Of a DNA stretch of 64,000 nucleotides, positions 1 through 13,557 are shown in pieces. Every line of letters begins with the position of its first letter. The first letter of the stretch is position 1. Position numbers and translations under genes: made by a program. The DNA comes from Poa pratensis (taxonomy: Eukaryota; Streptophyta; Magnoliopsida; Poales; Poaceae). Below the pieces are notes generated by a model. The model was given only the letters and a program-made list of their open reading frames with translations. It ran no database searches and had not been told where the DNA came from. The stretch is from positions 38,739,226 to 38,803,225 of the forward strand of contig CAMZMU010000059.1 in NCBI GenBank assembly GCA_947311845.1, written 5' to 3'.

Positions 1-86
1 TAGTTGCCTTTTTCTACTTGAATCGCCTGTGGTTTTGTTGTCGAGTTAGTATAGCAAATAATTGGGTAAAAATTGTTCCTGAGCAG

Positions 87-3000
87 AGGATGGACAGAAT
101 GAGTACGAGAAGGATGGCTTTATAGTGGATGATGCGGATGAAGATGAGGAGGAGGAAGAAGAGGAAGCTGATGATGAGAGACGTAAGAAGAAAAAGAAAA
201 AGAAGAGGTAGTTGCTTCTGACGCCTCATTGTGAAACAGAGTATGATTTCCTTCTTTGTAAGTTGCTAAACTGCAAGAGATGTGGCCAGGGAATCAGAGG
301 AATTCGAGCTCGATGAGGATGACTACATGTTGCTCCAGGATAATAACATCACTGGCATCCATCGCCCAAAGCCTGCTGTAAGCTTTATGATATTTGTGTC
401 TGGATTGAGCTTTCCTGCTCAATTCTTTATCATGTTTCTCAAGAATGGACCTTTTTCTGCTCACTGCAGGGAAACAAATTTAAGCGGTTGAAGAAGGCAG
501 GAAGGGAATCTGAAATGGTGAACATTCTGGCTTCTCTGATGACAATGCATCTGGTAAAAGGCGTACTGCTGAGGAGAAAGTTCAGTATTCCTTGTTTGGT
601 AATGAAGGTAGTCGCTTCTGAATCCACTTTCATTTTGCTTGTTTTCCATTGCAGTAAGTTTTGTGTCTTACTTTTTATTTGCTGCAATGCATTTTGATCA
701 GAGCCCTTTGAGGAGGATATAGTCGAGGAGGATCAGCAGGCGGATGAAGATGATGTTGCCGAAGATGACATGGACGATGAAATGGCTGATTTCATTGTGG
801 ACGAAGAAGAAATTGATGGGAACGGTCAAGTTGTGAAGTACGTGCTTATGTTTTATTTTGTGTTACTGGTTCAGTATCCATGTGAAATTATTCAGATCAC
901 GTTTGTTAAATGCACACGTGCTCTTGTATTGCAGAAGGAAGAAGGTTAAAAGAAAGCCTCTAAGACAAGCTGCAGGTGTTTCATCATCTGCATTGCAAGA
1001 GGCCCAGGATATATTTGGGGACGTTGAAGAGCTATTAGCTCTAAGAAAGCAAGAGCTTGAGAGGGATGCTATTAATTCAGGCGAGTTGAGAGGAAACAGG
1101 CTTGAAGATGAGTTTGAGCCATTTATTCTGGCAGAGAAGTATATGACACCGAAGGACGAGCAAATCAAAGAAAATGATGTACCTGAGAGGATCCAGGTAA
1201 ATACCAGTTAGACACCAGAAGACAGTCTTGATTTTGGTTGATAATGTATTTCTAATTTGTTGCTCCTTCGGCAGCTCTCTGAAGAATTAACTGGCTATCC
1301 TCCAGACGATATCACAAGGAGAGAGGAAGAAAGTGCATGGATACACAACCAACTCACTGGCGATGGTTTCCTCTCCTTTTTTGGCAATGAGCGTGTGAAC
1401 AAGGAGATTGAACAGGCGGACATTGTGAATGTCTTGACTATGCTGCATGTCAACAAATTCGAAGTAGGGTTATTTCTTTTGCATTTGTTAATGTTCGATT
1501 TGCTGATCTAGATACTGTTACCAGTCTGATTCTATCTCTTTGTGTAATTTCCGATGCCCGTCAGATCCCATTCATCGCAATGTATAGGAAGGAACTTTGC
1601 CCGAGTCTGTTGGACCATGATGCCCACAAACAAGAGAATGAAGAACGCAAACGTACAATGAGGTGGCATAAGGTAATTGTTCACTGCTAGGCAGGTGTTG
1701 CTTTTCCTTGTTTATTAAGATTTTACAATTGCTGACATAATTCATGTGTTCGTAGCTGCTTTGGGCTGTTCACACCTTAGACAGGAAATGGCTACTTCTT
1801 CAGAAGCGCAAGCTTGCTTTGCAGATTTATTATGAAAAGCGATTTGAGGAAGAGAAACGAAGAATAGATGATGTTACAAGGCAGGCACTCAATCGGCAAC
1901 TTTATTACTCCATTATTGAAGCACTAAAGGATGCAAAAACAGAGAAAGAGGTGGAAGATGTTGATGCGAAATTCAACTTACATTTCCCTCCTGGCGAAGT
2001 TGAAGAATTAGGTCAATTTAAGCGACCAAAAAGGAAATCCTTGTACAGTATTTGTCACAAGGCAGGGTTGTGGGAGGTTGCTAACCAATTTGGCCGGAGT
2101 GCTGAGCAATTAGGTCACCATCTGACTTTAACGAGGATACCTGTACGTCCTCTAAGCTCACACTTCACATTACTCTTCTTCAGAACAAACTGCATGCGCA
2201 ACTTATCATTTGTCCGCATATATTCTTGCCACCTTGGCTGAATCCGTTGTGACACCTTATCTGCATTTGCTTCTTTCAGGAAGCGGGTGAGCTCGACAGT
2301 GGGAAAGATTCTCCTGAAGATGTTGCTGCAAATTTCACATGTGCGATGTTTGAAACATCACAAGATGTTCTTCGGGGCGCCAGACACATGGTAACCAGCA
2401 TCTCACAAATTTAACCAGTCTTTGGATGGCCTGTTCGTTTCATCTGTCCAAAATGATCAAATTTTGTTTGTTTTTATGTTATCAGGCAGCTGTTGAGATC
2501 GGTTGTGAGCCTATTGTAAGAAAACATATCAGGAGTATCTTCATGAATAAAGCTGTTGTCTCAACAAAGCCCACACCTGAGGGCAATTTGATCATAGATC
2601 CCTACCACCAACTATCAGGTCTTCAATGGCTGCGAGAGAAACCACTAAATAAGTTTCTCGATGCACAGTGGCTTCTTATTCAGAAAGCAGAGGAAGAGAA
2701 GCTCCTCAAGGTTACCATATCATTACCAGAAGATGCAAAGAAAGAGCTTATGTCCGACGCTCGTGAGAATTATCTAAGTGACTGTGTCAGCAAGTCTGCA
2801 CAATTGTGGGATGAGCAACGGAAGATGATACTGGATGATGCCTTCCTCAATTTTCTTCTTCCATCCATGGAAAAGGAAGCTCGATCGCTGTTGACAGCAA
2901 AAGCCAAAAGTTGTCTCCATATGGAATATGGACAACACTTCTGGAACAAGGTTTCTGTAGCTCCATGGAAGAGGAAGGATTCAGACAAGAAGGATGCTGA

Positions 3001-6000
3001 CCTTGATCTGGATGATGAATCAGAGCTGAGAGTTATGGCTTGCTGCTGGGGTCCTGGGAAGCCAGCAACCACGTTTGTAATGTTAGACTCATCAGGAGAA
3101 TTGGTGGATGTTTTGTATGCTGGTTCTCTCAGTATTAGATCTCAAGGCGTTGCTGAGCAACAGCGGAAGAAGAACGACCAGCAGAGGGTTTTGAAGTTCA
3201 TGACTGACCATTCACCACAGGTTGTATGTGTAGGAGCATCAAATTTGAATTGCAGACAACTCAAGGATGATATTTATGAGGTAATATGTTAATATATTTA
3301 TCCGTAAGTAAACCATGTCTACTGTTTCATTTCATAAGTATACGTGTATACACTAGTTCCTCTACGTGGTATGTTTGGACAGGGCCCCGGCTACTTAAGC
3401 TTGATGCCTTGATATCTTGTCCTCTCGTTTTATATATGACAGTTTGCTATCAACCGCGGCATCATCTATCACCTTGTAGAACATCACATCTGATCGGCTA
3501 TTGTTGTTGCTGTATACATTAGCATTACTGCTCTCGTTCTCCTGTTGTGACAGGGAGACACAAGATGATATCCCATAGCTGGCTTCTTAGGGTTGCAATA
3601 GTTTTTTAATGCCTATTGTTGCTGTTCCACCACTAAAAAGTCTGTTCCTTGAACATTTGTTTTGGCTGCTCCTTTGCAATGAAAAATGCAGTTGCTCCAT
3701 TATTTCTATTCATATTTATATTTCCTCCATCCTTCTGTTCAACTTTTGTTATTAGGCATGACTGTCATGGGTGCTTTAGTTGGTTTTTATCAGTTTTTTC
3801 ATATACGTGCCTACATAGCTGATAATATATCTGCTTCATTTTACTTCCATCCTTGCATAGGTTATTTTTAAAATCGTTGAAGATCATCCAAGAGATGTGA
3901 ACCCGCAAATGGAAAATTTTAGCATCGTCTATGGTGATGAATCCGTGCCTCGCTTGTACGAGAACTCTCGCATATCTTCAGATCAGCTGCCTGGCCAGTC
4001 AGGTATCGTACAATGTGTTGATTTACTGTTTGCTCTTTCGTCCGTGAACCTTCTAAATAGTAACTCTCTCTTTTCATATCTTAATTCCTTTGTAGCCATC
4101 GTGAAGCGTGCTGTGGCACTTGGTCGGTACTTGCAGAATCCATTGGCGATGGTTGCAACACTCTGTGGACCTGGGAAAGAGATACTGTCATGGAAATTAC
4201 ACTCCCTTGATCAGTTCCTTACTCCTGATGAGAAGTATGAAATTGTTGAGCAAGTAATGGTCGACGCAACAAATCAGATTGGTTTTGATGTTAATCTTGC
4301 TGCTAGCCATGAGTGGCATTTTTCCACTTTACAATTTGTTGCTGGTCTGGGGCCGCGCAAAGCTTCAGCGTTGCAGAAAGAATTGGTAAGAGAGGGATCC
4401 ATCTTTAGTCGCAAGGAGCTGGTAAAACCTCTAGGAAGGAAAGTATTCATGAACGCGTCGGGTTTTTACGTGTCCGACGAAGTGGTGCAGCTGCAGGTAG
4501 TGCTCATATCATTGATCTGCTTGAGGATACAAGGATCCATCCTGAATCATACGCGTTGGCAAAGAATTTGGCCAAAGATGTCCGGTTAGAGGAAGCAAAT
4601 GAAGCAAATGAGATGGACGATGATGAGCAAGAGATGGCAATTGAGCACGTAAGAGAAAATCCAAGAAAGCTTGAGAGCCTTATTATGGATGAATACATTA
4701 AGAGTATTCCAGAGGAGTTCCGTAAAAGGGAAACATTGCATGACATAAGGGAGGGGATACTGTATGGCTTCTCTGACTGGAGGACCCCCTATGCTGAGCC
4801 AAGCCCAGACGAGGAATTCTGGTTGCTTTCTGGTGAAACTGAGGATAACATAACAGATGGAAGGATTGTTCAAGTAACTATCCGTAACATACAAGAGAAC
4901 CGAATAATGTGCACCTTTGATTCTGGTTTGAAAGCCATAGTTATGGGAGACAATTATTCTGATGCTGGCTACGAACCAGAATCACTGCAGTTGCATGAAG
5001 GTGACGTATTAACTGGCAAAATTAAAAATGTGAACAAAAACAGGTTCATAGTTTACCTAACATGCAAGGAATCTGAAATGAGGAGAAGGCCTTACTCCAG
5101 GAATAATCGTGATCCATACTATCATGAAGAACAAATCATCCCGAGCCAGAATGACAAGATCCGGAAACAGAAGGAACTTGCAAAGAAACGTTACAAGCCT
5201 CGAATGATTGTTCATCCTCACTTTCAGAACTTCACAGAAGAAGAAGCAAAGCAGGTTTGCTATCCTACCTATTAAATAGATTCTGTTTCGCAGACTTCTT
5301 TTCTTTCTCTCTCTCTCTTTTGTCCCCTGGTCATAATTTTGTTTGTTCAAACAGTTCTTGGGAGACAAAGAGCCTGGCGAGAAGGTCATTCGGCCTAGTG
5401 ATAGGGGGCCATCATATCTAACACTTACCCTGAAGATATTTGATGACGTTTTTGCACACAAGGAGATAACTGAAAGTGGAAAGGATCATAAAGATATTAC
5501 AAGTTTACTTCGCCTTGGAAAGACATTGACCATCGGTGATGAAACTTTTGAAGATCTTGACGAGGTTGGTGCATGAGATAAATTTGAGCAGAAATTTTGC
5601 TTTGGTTCAATATCAATTAGCTGCAATTCTATTTCTCTTGTATCAGTTAGCTGCAGTTCTTTTATTTCTAGCTAATTGGTGAATCTTTCCTTCTACAAAT
5701 TCACAGGTAATAGACAGATACGTGGATCCATTGGTAGGCCACCTGAAAAGCATGCTCTCCTATCGGAAATTCAGGAAAGGGTCAAAAGGCGAGGTTGATG
5801 ATATGTTAAAGGCAGAAAAGAGAGAGAATCCTATGAGAATAGTCTATTGTTTTGGCATATCCGATCAGTATCCAGGCACCTTTGTCTTATCTTACATTAG
5901 GAGTACAAACCCTCATCACGAGTATGTCGGGTTAAACCCAAAGGGCTTCAGATTCCGGAAGAGAGATTTTGACAGCATTGATCGCCTCGTGTCATATTTC

Positions 6001-6962
6001 CAGAAAAACATTGACAAACCACCACCGGAATCTGGACCTCCAGCACGAAATGTGGCTGCAATGGTACCTATGAAGAATTCAGCTTGGGGTTCTGGTGGCG
6101 CTAATGACGGGTACAGGGGAGATGGTGACAACGGCAGGGAGAGACCTTTCTCTGGAAGATCAGGTCAGTGCTTAAAGTATCTGCATTATTTTGCCGTCAA
6201 GCTTTATCCACATTGGATTGTTTAGCCATCTTTACCACTACCATATGCTTTGCTTAGAATGTTATTTTTGTTAATGACCTGATGCTAACATGGTCGGTCT
6301 TCAGAATATCTTTATGGATTCACAAGAAGCAAGTATTTCAAACAAACTATGTTTTAGACTTTGCCTCTTTCTGTCTGTCTACTGACAAATTTGTTATTTT
6401 TCTAAAACATTACGGCATCATAGAGTTGTCACTAAAATCTTGCCAATAACGTTTTAAGATCCTCAGAACACTAGCACTCTTAATGTATCATTTTTCCTTC
6501 GAAAGCAGGAGGTCGGTTTGATTCAAGGAACAGCTCTGGTGGCCGGGACGTGGGCGTGGCCGAGGTAATTTTAGCAGTGATGATGGTGGTGGTGGCGGTG
6601 GCAACAGTGGGGGATGGACTGATAACATTGGAGGTGGTGGAGGTGGATGGGGAACCGGCGGAGGATCTGGAGGCGGGGATGGTCGAGGTGGATGGGGCAC
6701 TGGCGGAGGATCTGGAGGCGGAGATGCCGGATGGGGTGGTGGCGGTGGTGCCAGTAACCGTGGCGGCGGCGGCGGGGATGGAGGCTGGGGTGCACCTGCT
6801 GCTGCTGCTGCTGCTGCCTCTGATGCTGGTGGTGGAGACTGGGGAGCAGCAGCTCCTGGTGGCTCCGGTGCTGGCGACGACTCAGGATGGGGCAGCGCCA
6901 AAAAGGCGGTTCCAGCACAGGATGGCGGAAGTGGATGGGGCTCTGGCGGTGGGGGCTGGTGA
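87..6962 (+). CDS. SPT6L: Transcription elongation factor SPT6-like (5' end outside the window)
   Basis: Histone chaperone that travels with RNA polymerase II, binding phosphorylated linker/CTD through tandem SH2 domains. Fifteen exons can be read: 87-207, 290-377, 470-607, 702-837, 935-1196, 1275-1463, 1565-1672, 1756-2142, 2280-2390, 2486-3280, 3861-4002, 4096-5254, 5355-5564, 5707-6163, 6509-6962, all with GT-AG borders and matching phases. In order: acidic N-terminus followed by a lysine run, the helix-turn-helix/Tex-like core, a YqgF-like RNase H fold (about 3030-4200), a helix-hairpin-helix (LQFVAGLGPRKASALQKEL, about 4330-4390), an S1 domain (about 4850-5080), tandem SH2 (about 5370-6000) and a Gly/Trp-rich tail with WG/GW repeats typical of plant SPT6L (Argonaute hook). 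Three single-base deletions break the frame: near 519, in a T5 run near 4463-4467, and in a G run near 6547. The true N-terminus lies upstream of the window. Confidence 0.95.
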
Positions 6963-7473
6963 AGGCTGTGTGCCGTGTGCTGCTGCATAAACCGCTGTAG
7001 AACTATCAGATGGAAACTTAGTTTGTGCTTGAATCCTGTTAAGCTTCTGCTTACTGCTATGGACGGGAGAAAACTGCCAGTATTTTGGGACTTGCTAATC
7101 TACTAGTAGTTGCTGCCGGTCTTGTGACATTCTGGGCGGCCTTATTATATCTGAACGCATGTACAGGTTCGGCGTTTGTCTTGGTTCTCGCTAGCCCTCG
7201 GTATTCTTATGATCTCGATGCCTTATATTCCATTTCAGTTAATTTTTCTCTGAGTTATGATAAATGGGTCGGTGTATTTAAGGTCAGATTGCCATGACTT
7301 TTGGATTACTTTATGCTGTACTCAAACTGCCGGCTCCACACAATGCGCAACACCGCCTATATATATGAAGTTGTAGCTCGAACTGCAATAGATAGAAGAG
7401 CTTGTATCAGAAGATTGAGCTTATGTGGGCGCCGATGTAGTATGTCTACATAGCGTTAGAGCTGCTGAAGCAT

Positions 7474-7680
7474 TTGGCATTAGGAGTTGAAGTCCACAAA
7501 CGATCCCATTTCGGTCCATCTCGCACACGACTGCTGGAAAATGTTCATAGCTCCCAGCTATCCCAAGAGACCGCTGATCTGGAACGACGCCCTTGTGGAG
7601 CACGAGCACCACGTCAAGTCACGCAAGGCACTACTTCAGGTTCCGACTTCCGACCATGTGCAGGTACTCGGAAGTGAAGT
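7474..7680 (+). other. Unrecognised peptide-like stretch downstream of SPT6L
   Basis: In the frame beginning at 7487 the segment reads as a plausible protein piece (WKMFIAPSYPKRPLIWNDAL then VEHEHHVKSRKALLQVP). It has no clear start, no recognised family and no obvious splice partner. It may be a gene fragment or part of a degraded element. The flanks 6963-7470 (probable SPT6L 3' UTR) and 7780-8280 show nothing else that I recognise. Confidence 0.25.
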
Positions 7681-8285
7681 GACGCACATGACTCGGCGTC
7701 CTCTTCAGGGTGTGGAAACTCCGATTGCTGCTACAGTCGTCGGTGCCAGCCTCGATACGCTCCGTCTGTGTAGCTGCTAGCTGTAATTCCCCATCTGACT
7801 AGCCTTGCCCTGTCTTACGGGATAGGTTTGAGGCCGGGTCCGAGGAGCCAGAGATGCCATACGCTACCACACCGGCTGCATCGTTCCGTGGCGCTGATGT
7901 AGAAGCGTTTTGAATGAACGTCTACATGATGAAACTGTTGGCGACAATGTACGCGATGTCGGGCCAAACTGACGGCGGTGAGACCCAACGCGAACATTGT
8001 CCCCTCGATTTCGATAGGGGTGCTGTTGACCCCCAAACTCGGTCGAAGAGGAGGAAAAGGAGCACCATCGTCCACCGCCATCAGATCCCGACATCGCCGC
8101 ACTGCGTGCCACCACCAGATCGATTTTCCCCCTCCCGTCACCATTGACCATGGCAGGTTTCGCCTTGCCACAATGCCTTGCCCAAATTTCTACCTCCGCC
8201 GGACCACCACCCCAGCCCTCTCTCTAGTCTCTAAGCCCACCCACCGGCTTGTTCTTCTCTGGTGCTGCTAGCTGCACGCCCCTAA

Positions 8286-8526
8286 GGCCTTATTTACTAG
8301 TATTGTATTTTCATCACCAAGGGGATTGGGGATGAGCGGAGATTTGGTGAAATCTTTCATTTCACCCAGTCCCTTCGAATACCCACAAATACTCTTACAC
8401 TCAAATACACGAGTATGAGCTAGAGTTTTAATTTACACTAAAACGAGACGGGATTTCCTAGAATCCGTGATAATCTCCTACATTCACCTAAAATACACTT
8501 ACAATACCCTGGAAGTAAACAAGGTC
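8286..8526. repeat. Tourist-like MITE
   Basis: The termini are GGCCTTATTTACT on the left and, in reverse complement, GACCTTGTTTACT on the right. The direct trinucleotide TAA flanks both ends (8283-8285 and 8527-8529), as expected for a PIF/Harbinger-type TSD. The element is 241 bp with no coding capacity. Confidence 0.75.
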
Positions 8527-8830
8527 TAAACGTGGAGCCAGTGTCCTGCTCACGCACAACTCGTTGGAGCCTTGGCAACGACGAAGGGCATAGGGGAAGA
8601 CAAGCTCACGGGGGTGAAAGAGACAAAGGAGAGAGATGCGTGGGGAGGGAGCACGTGTTGGACATGATAAGACCTCTTTCACGGATACAACCCACACAAG
8701 CCAAACCATCTGAAAGTTGTAAAAAAAAAAGCCAAACCATATGAAGGGGACGCTTGTGATGACTTCATCAAACTCAAGCTGTGTCTACTCAGTATTTCGG
8801 AGGTGCTTATAAGAGTATAATAAATAAATA

Positions 8831-9001
8831 CTCCCTCCGTGTCAAAATATAAGTCGCACTAGTCACTTACCACACATATGTATGTAGACATGTTTTAGTG
8901 TAAGATTCACTAGTCACTTGCATGAATCTTGCACTAAAATATGTCTACATACATATGTGTGGTAAGTGACTAGTGCGACTTATATTTTGATACGGAGGGA
9001 G
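8831..9001. repeat. Stowaway MITE (Tc1/mariner type)
   Basis: This 171-bp near-perfect fold-back element starts CTCCCTCCGT and ends ACGGAGGGAG. TA dinucleotides flank it at 8829-8830 and 9002-9003. It lies about 290 bp upstream of the ZNF830-like start codon, so it sits in or near that promoter. Confidence 0.95.
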
Positions 9002-9293
9002 TAAATTCCTAATGTTTTTTTTGATAATTACAATAAATTCCTCGTGTGCGCGCGACAGCTGCTTGGGCTCAATTAGATGCGGCCTTGTAATGCTTTCTTT
9101 ACAATCTCCTCTTAAAGTAGGCCCACGAGTTCAGCCTTCGGGCCCATTAGCCAGCCTCGCCGTCTCGTCGTGTCTGTCGCTCGCCCTCCAGCCAAGCTGC
9201 AAGCCTCGGGAGCTCGAGTCCGCCTGTCGCCGCGAGAGTTCTAGAGGCGAGCGGAAGCCGCAGCCCCGGCGCCTGGTCTCGCCGGCCCCGCGC

Positions 9294-12200
9294 ATGGATC
9301 AGAGGAAGGCCCTCTTCCGCGCGAAGCTCCGGGAGCGCGAGGCCAAGGAGAAGCAGGAGAAGCGCATCGACCCCTCCCTCGTCAGGTCAGCTCTCCTCCG
9401 CTCCGCTCCGCCCCCTCTCCTCTCCCCGTCTGCCGCTATCCGCTAGCACACAGCCTCTGGAACCTGGATCCTTCCCGTCCTACTTAGTTCCATGGCTGAT
9501 GATTCGGGTTGGGGTCGTCGCGCGTTCGCTTGATGTAAACCCTAGGGGAGTGGGGACGGGCAGCAGACGCGGGGGGTGGTTGGGGTTTGGTACGTATGCC
9601 GAAATTCACCTGGTGCTTTGATACTGCTGTGCACACTATTGAACCCGTTAGCTTTGTTCTCGAGTAGCGTTGCAGGGATGGAATTCTGACTACCGAAATT
9701 TCCAGAGTAACCGGTTACCAAATTTCTTGAACCTCGTATAGTCATGTGTTACTTTAGCCCCTTGGTGTTACCCCCTTATGCGTTGCTTAGCTGAATGCCG
9801 ATGATGTGGATTCAGCCTTCAAATGCATCTCCATTTGGAAGGAGCGCAACATAAGAGTTTTCTCTAACACGGCCTTGAATGTGGCGGATGTGGTGCGTCT
9901 TGTGAAAGACGAGATAGAGTTGAGGGCTTACGCCTTCACGGATGACCCAGGAGACCGCGGCAACTAGCCAACTAGAGTACCTAGGTTTTTTTCCTTTTGT
10001 GGCCTTCCTAGGCCTCCCTATCTGGAGGATACCTTGTAAGACATTGCTTCCCTTCTAATCAATGGCAGACCGCCTGCCTTAAGCCTAAAAAAAATGTTCT
10101 TGAGTATATCAATCAAGCAGTAAGAGTATCTAATAGCCAGCACATTGTCTTCTGCAGGTATAATGAATACGATCAGCCCATCTGTAGAGTCTGCAACGTT
10201 ACTCTCAAATCTGAAGCACTTTGGCCTGCGCACCAAGTTTCACGGAAACATCATGAGGTACAACGGAGGGGGAAAATCAATGGTTTACACTTGTATGTGG
10301 GTGTAGTTGGATGTTCGTATTTTAAGGATAAATTTCATGGATGTTTGATGGCAGTTTACACATACAATATGTTAAAGTTTGTTCCGTTTAGAAGAATAAT
10401 AGGGACAATAGTATGTTTGACAGAAACGTGAACGAATGATTCCTACTCCAATGTCGCCCATTTTCCGTATTGAAATTCAAAAGTGTTACCACTTACTTAT
10501 GCTGTCATGCTGTCTAGGTAGTTCTAGATATGAGTATATGACCCGTTAATGGATTGAACAACCACTAAGGTTGATGAAAATTTCCGATAGAGAATTATTT
10601 GGTTAAGAAACATGTTGATAGTTCAATAATAACACATTTTCCGTGGGTTTTGATGTAACCATGATTTTCCAGTTTTTTCTTTTCATTTTAAGTTTAGTTG
10701 CTCACTGTTAAGCAGCATGTGTTTTTTTCTCATGAAAGATTCATCTAATTTCTGTATTAAAATTGAAGACTCTTGTATATTCAGTACTGTAGTCATCATC
10801 TGATTGAAGCATAATTGCTTCCAAGGTGTCTGTGTGCGCTCTTTGCAAATGTGTTAATATTTTGCCAATTTATGGTACAGGCAAAAGCCGCTGCAGCCAC
10901 TAAAGTTGCAGCTCCTCGTGGCAAAGATGTCAATCATAAAAGCCCAGCAGAGCCTGAGAAAGCAAAAACCTCCTCGTTGCCTGCCAATTTTTTTGACAGT
11001 CAGGGAGTGAAAAGGCAAAATGATGGTAAGAATACTAAATTGCTCCCTCCCTCCCCCAATTTAAAGATTCATAGTGTAAATTGTTCACATCAAATTTTCT
11101 GTACTTCATTTGTTGGATTGTATACTTGGTCGTCCTTGTCTATACTATTACTTCATTCGTTTGATTGTATGCTGCGTATCATCTTCCCACTGTTTGGTAA
11201 GTGTAGGTAAATTGTCTGTCAGTCTGTGTCATGGGCTCATGGCTAAGGAATTGTTCACATCCTCGATGCCAATTGCTATGATGCTATCTGCTATGGTTGA
11301 CATTTGTTGTAATAGACCTATCTATTTTCACCAAGATAGTAGATAGCACGTTGCACAGAGTTTTATGTAGAGCACATTTGGCTCCTTGCTAGACATAGCA
11401 ATTACTCACCTAACCTTGCTTAGCAAGATTTGTGCGCTAAAAGACCGCAGACTTCGTGACACGAGCTAGGAAAAGGTTGCCTATGGAGGAGAGTCAAGCT
11501 CACTCTCCCATCTGGGGAAGGTTGGATTGCTGACATTAGTCGTGCTGTGGTTCATTGAAAGTTGTACATAACTACATATTATTAATTTTATTATATTTAG
11601 GCCACTTATAATATATTCCAAAAAATACGTACATTCTGAAGAACCGCTCTCGAGTTATTTCTTGTATGTGTTAGGTTTTTTTCTTATATGTAAACCTGCC
11701 CATGATCTATTGGATATTTTTTTCTCTTTAAACAACTGGGATAACATTTGTCATATGCTGCGTTGTACCGTATATGCTATTTGCCATGTGATTTACCTTT
11801 AATTAGAAAGCGTGATAACTAATTAAATTCCAGTCACAGCCTTCATACATGAGATGGACAGAAATCACATCCCTCCTGGCTACACCTGATAACCAGTTAT
11901 ACTACAAAATTTGTATCATTTAAGTGAGAACTGTGTTAGAATTTAGTATACAGGAAATTATTGTTGAACACATTTGAATTTCTGGACAGAAACACCAATA
12001 TTATTGTATTTTCTGTAGAGCAGTAGAGCTTCCGTATGTAGTGAATATTTTATGAATGTCTGTTTTCTGTGAAGATTCTTGCTAGCAGTAGTATGCTTTA
12101 GTAACAGCTGAAATTGTACACTTAGCAGTCTTGCGCACTTAAGACAACTTTGATGAGCAGGTACTGGTTCTGAAGGAAGGTCTGTACGTCACCAAGTGGC

Positions 12201-13557
12201 TGGTGTTCAACCGCCGACCAAAGAAGCAGGTGTAAATAATAAACCATCTGTGAGGCCGGACCAAGTGCCAAATAAAGGGAGTCAAGGCAAATCCAATGTA
12301 AAAGGAATTCTTCCAGGGAATTTTTTTGATTATACAGAAGAAGACGAGGATGAAGCTCCAGCCCCAGCTCCAAAGGAGCCCAGTAGGACCCCGGGAAACA
12401 TTCCCAATCCAAATCAAGTGCAGGTGAAAGGTGTCCCTGATGGCTTCTTCGATGCAGTAACACACATCCCACTGAAGCCAGTGCATCGTCTGAAGCAGGG
12501 AATAATGTGGAAAGTGCTAAAGTAAAGGAGCCCTGCCAGAAGGTTTCTTTGATAACAAAGATGCAGATCTCTGCACGTGGTATTGAACCACCAAAAGTTG
12601 ACATCAAGTAAGGTTTTTCCACTAAATCTTGCAAGTGTATTGCCTCCATAAATAATTGTTATTCTTGCAGCCGTGTTATGTCAACAATAATTAATCTAAC
12701 TTAACGAAGTTTTGTTAGGACTATAGGCTTTTGTTTGCATATGTAAAGAGCTCTTTTATGACCTTAGCTAGCTTCTTTCTACTAGTACGGAGTATTGACT
12801 AATGAGGATTATTTGCTAAATAAGTTATGTTAGCTCTGCAACCATCTTGAAATTTTGAATGATTACTATCAAGTTCAAAAACTGCAGAGTCTGGAAGAGT
12901 CAAGAATCATTGCGTTTATGCATTTTTTATTTTGACATGTATCTACGAGCACTGGATTTTACGTGAGATTGTACTGTATTCAGTTCAATACAAGTTTTTT
13001 TCTGCAAGTGGGATTATTCTCATATGATATACGTTAAAACATCGTGCAGTGACGCATACAAAGAATTTGAAAAGGAAATTCAGGAGGATCTCCAGGAAGT
13101 TGATGATCGTCTTGAAGAAGAGGAGGTTAGGCTAGCCTTTCTACATTATTTGACCTCTATGCCTTGCACGTATTTGTTCTGCACAGCTGATATTAGCGAA
13201 CTTTGTGTGTGCCTTGTAGATTGATGCTGCTGCTGAGAGGGAAGAGTACTTGACTTTAGAGCAAGAGTATGACCCTTTCCATGTCTTGTTCTGTCCACAT
13301 ACCCATGCTTAGCAAAGTGATTTTTTTGTTTTATTTGTCATCAGCTCATCATCCATTTATTTGTGTGCAGGGAATACAGGCAGCGAGTAGATATGCTGAA
13401 GAAACAGCTCACTGAGTCGAAAGCCACACGGAATGCTAAAGCAAATAGCAAACCCGCTGGTATGGACATGGAGGCCAGCACCAGCGACTCATCAAGTGAC
13501 GAGGAAGACGGCGGCACAGATTTCGCTGTTGACTGGAGAGCGCAGCATATGAAATGA
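9294..13557 (+). CDS. Zinc finger protein 830-like (CCDC16 family) protein
   Basis: Nuclear protein of the ZNF830/CCDC16 family; animal members take part in genome maintenance and splicing-associated complexes. Exons: 9294-9385, 10158-10257, 10881-11025, 12161-12607, 13050-13125, 13220-13266, 13371-13557. The ATG at 9294 opens with MDQRKALFRAKLREREAK, a charged helix typical of the family. Exon 2 carries the single C2H2 finger (CRVCNVTL then H and HH). Exons 3-4 contain repeated LPANFFD / LPGNFFDY / VPDGFFD / LPEGFFD motifs. Exons 5-7 encode an acidic coiled coil, and the C-terminus reads DFAVDWRAQHMK. Exon 4 has three apparent frame breaks: one base missing near 12462, one G missing in the run near 12527, and two bases missing near 12572. 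Either the sequence is poor here or the allele is damaged. The 5' half may have TE-influenced regulation because a Stowaway MITE lies just upstream. Confidence 0.88.
9810..10094 (+). mobile_element. 3' end of a LINE in intron 1 of the ZNF830-like gene
   Basis: Codons from 9824 read CISIWKERNIRVF and continue to VVRLVKDEIELRAYAF with a stop near 9967. This is the usual C-terminus of plant L1-type LINE ORF2. It is followed by about 120 bp of 3' UTR-like sequence ending in a short A run (10087-10094). It is 5' truncated. Confidence 0.6.

Noticed and set aside
6488..6988. Pro-rich minus-strand ORF and a Val/Gly plus-strand ORF
   Set aside because: Shadows of the Gly/Trp-rich SPT6L tail; the plus frame is off by the missing G near 6547.
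11040..11060. CTCCCTCCCTCCCCC as another Stowaway end
   Set aside because: No matching inverted end or TA flanks nearby; it is simple pyrimidine-rich intron sequence.
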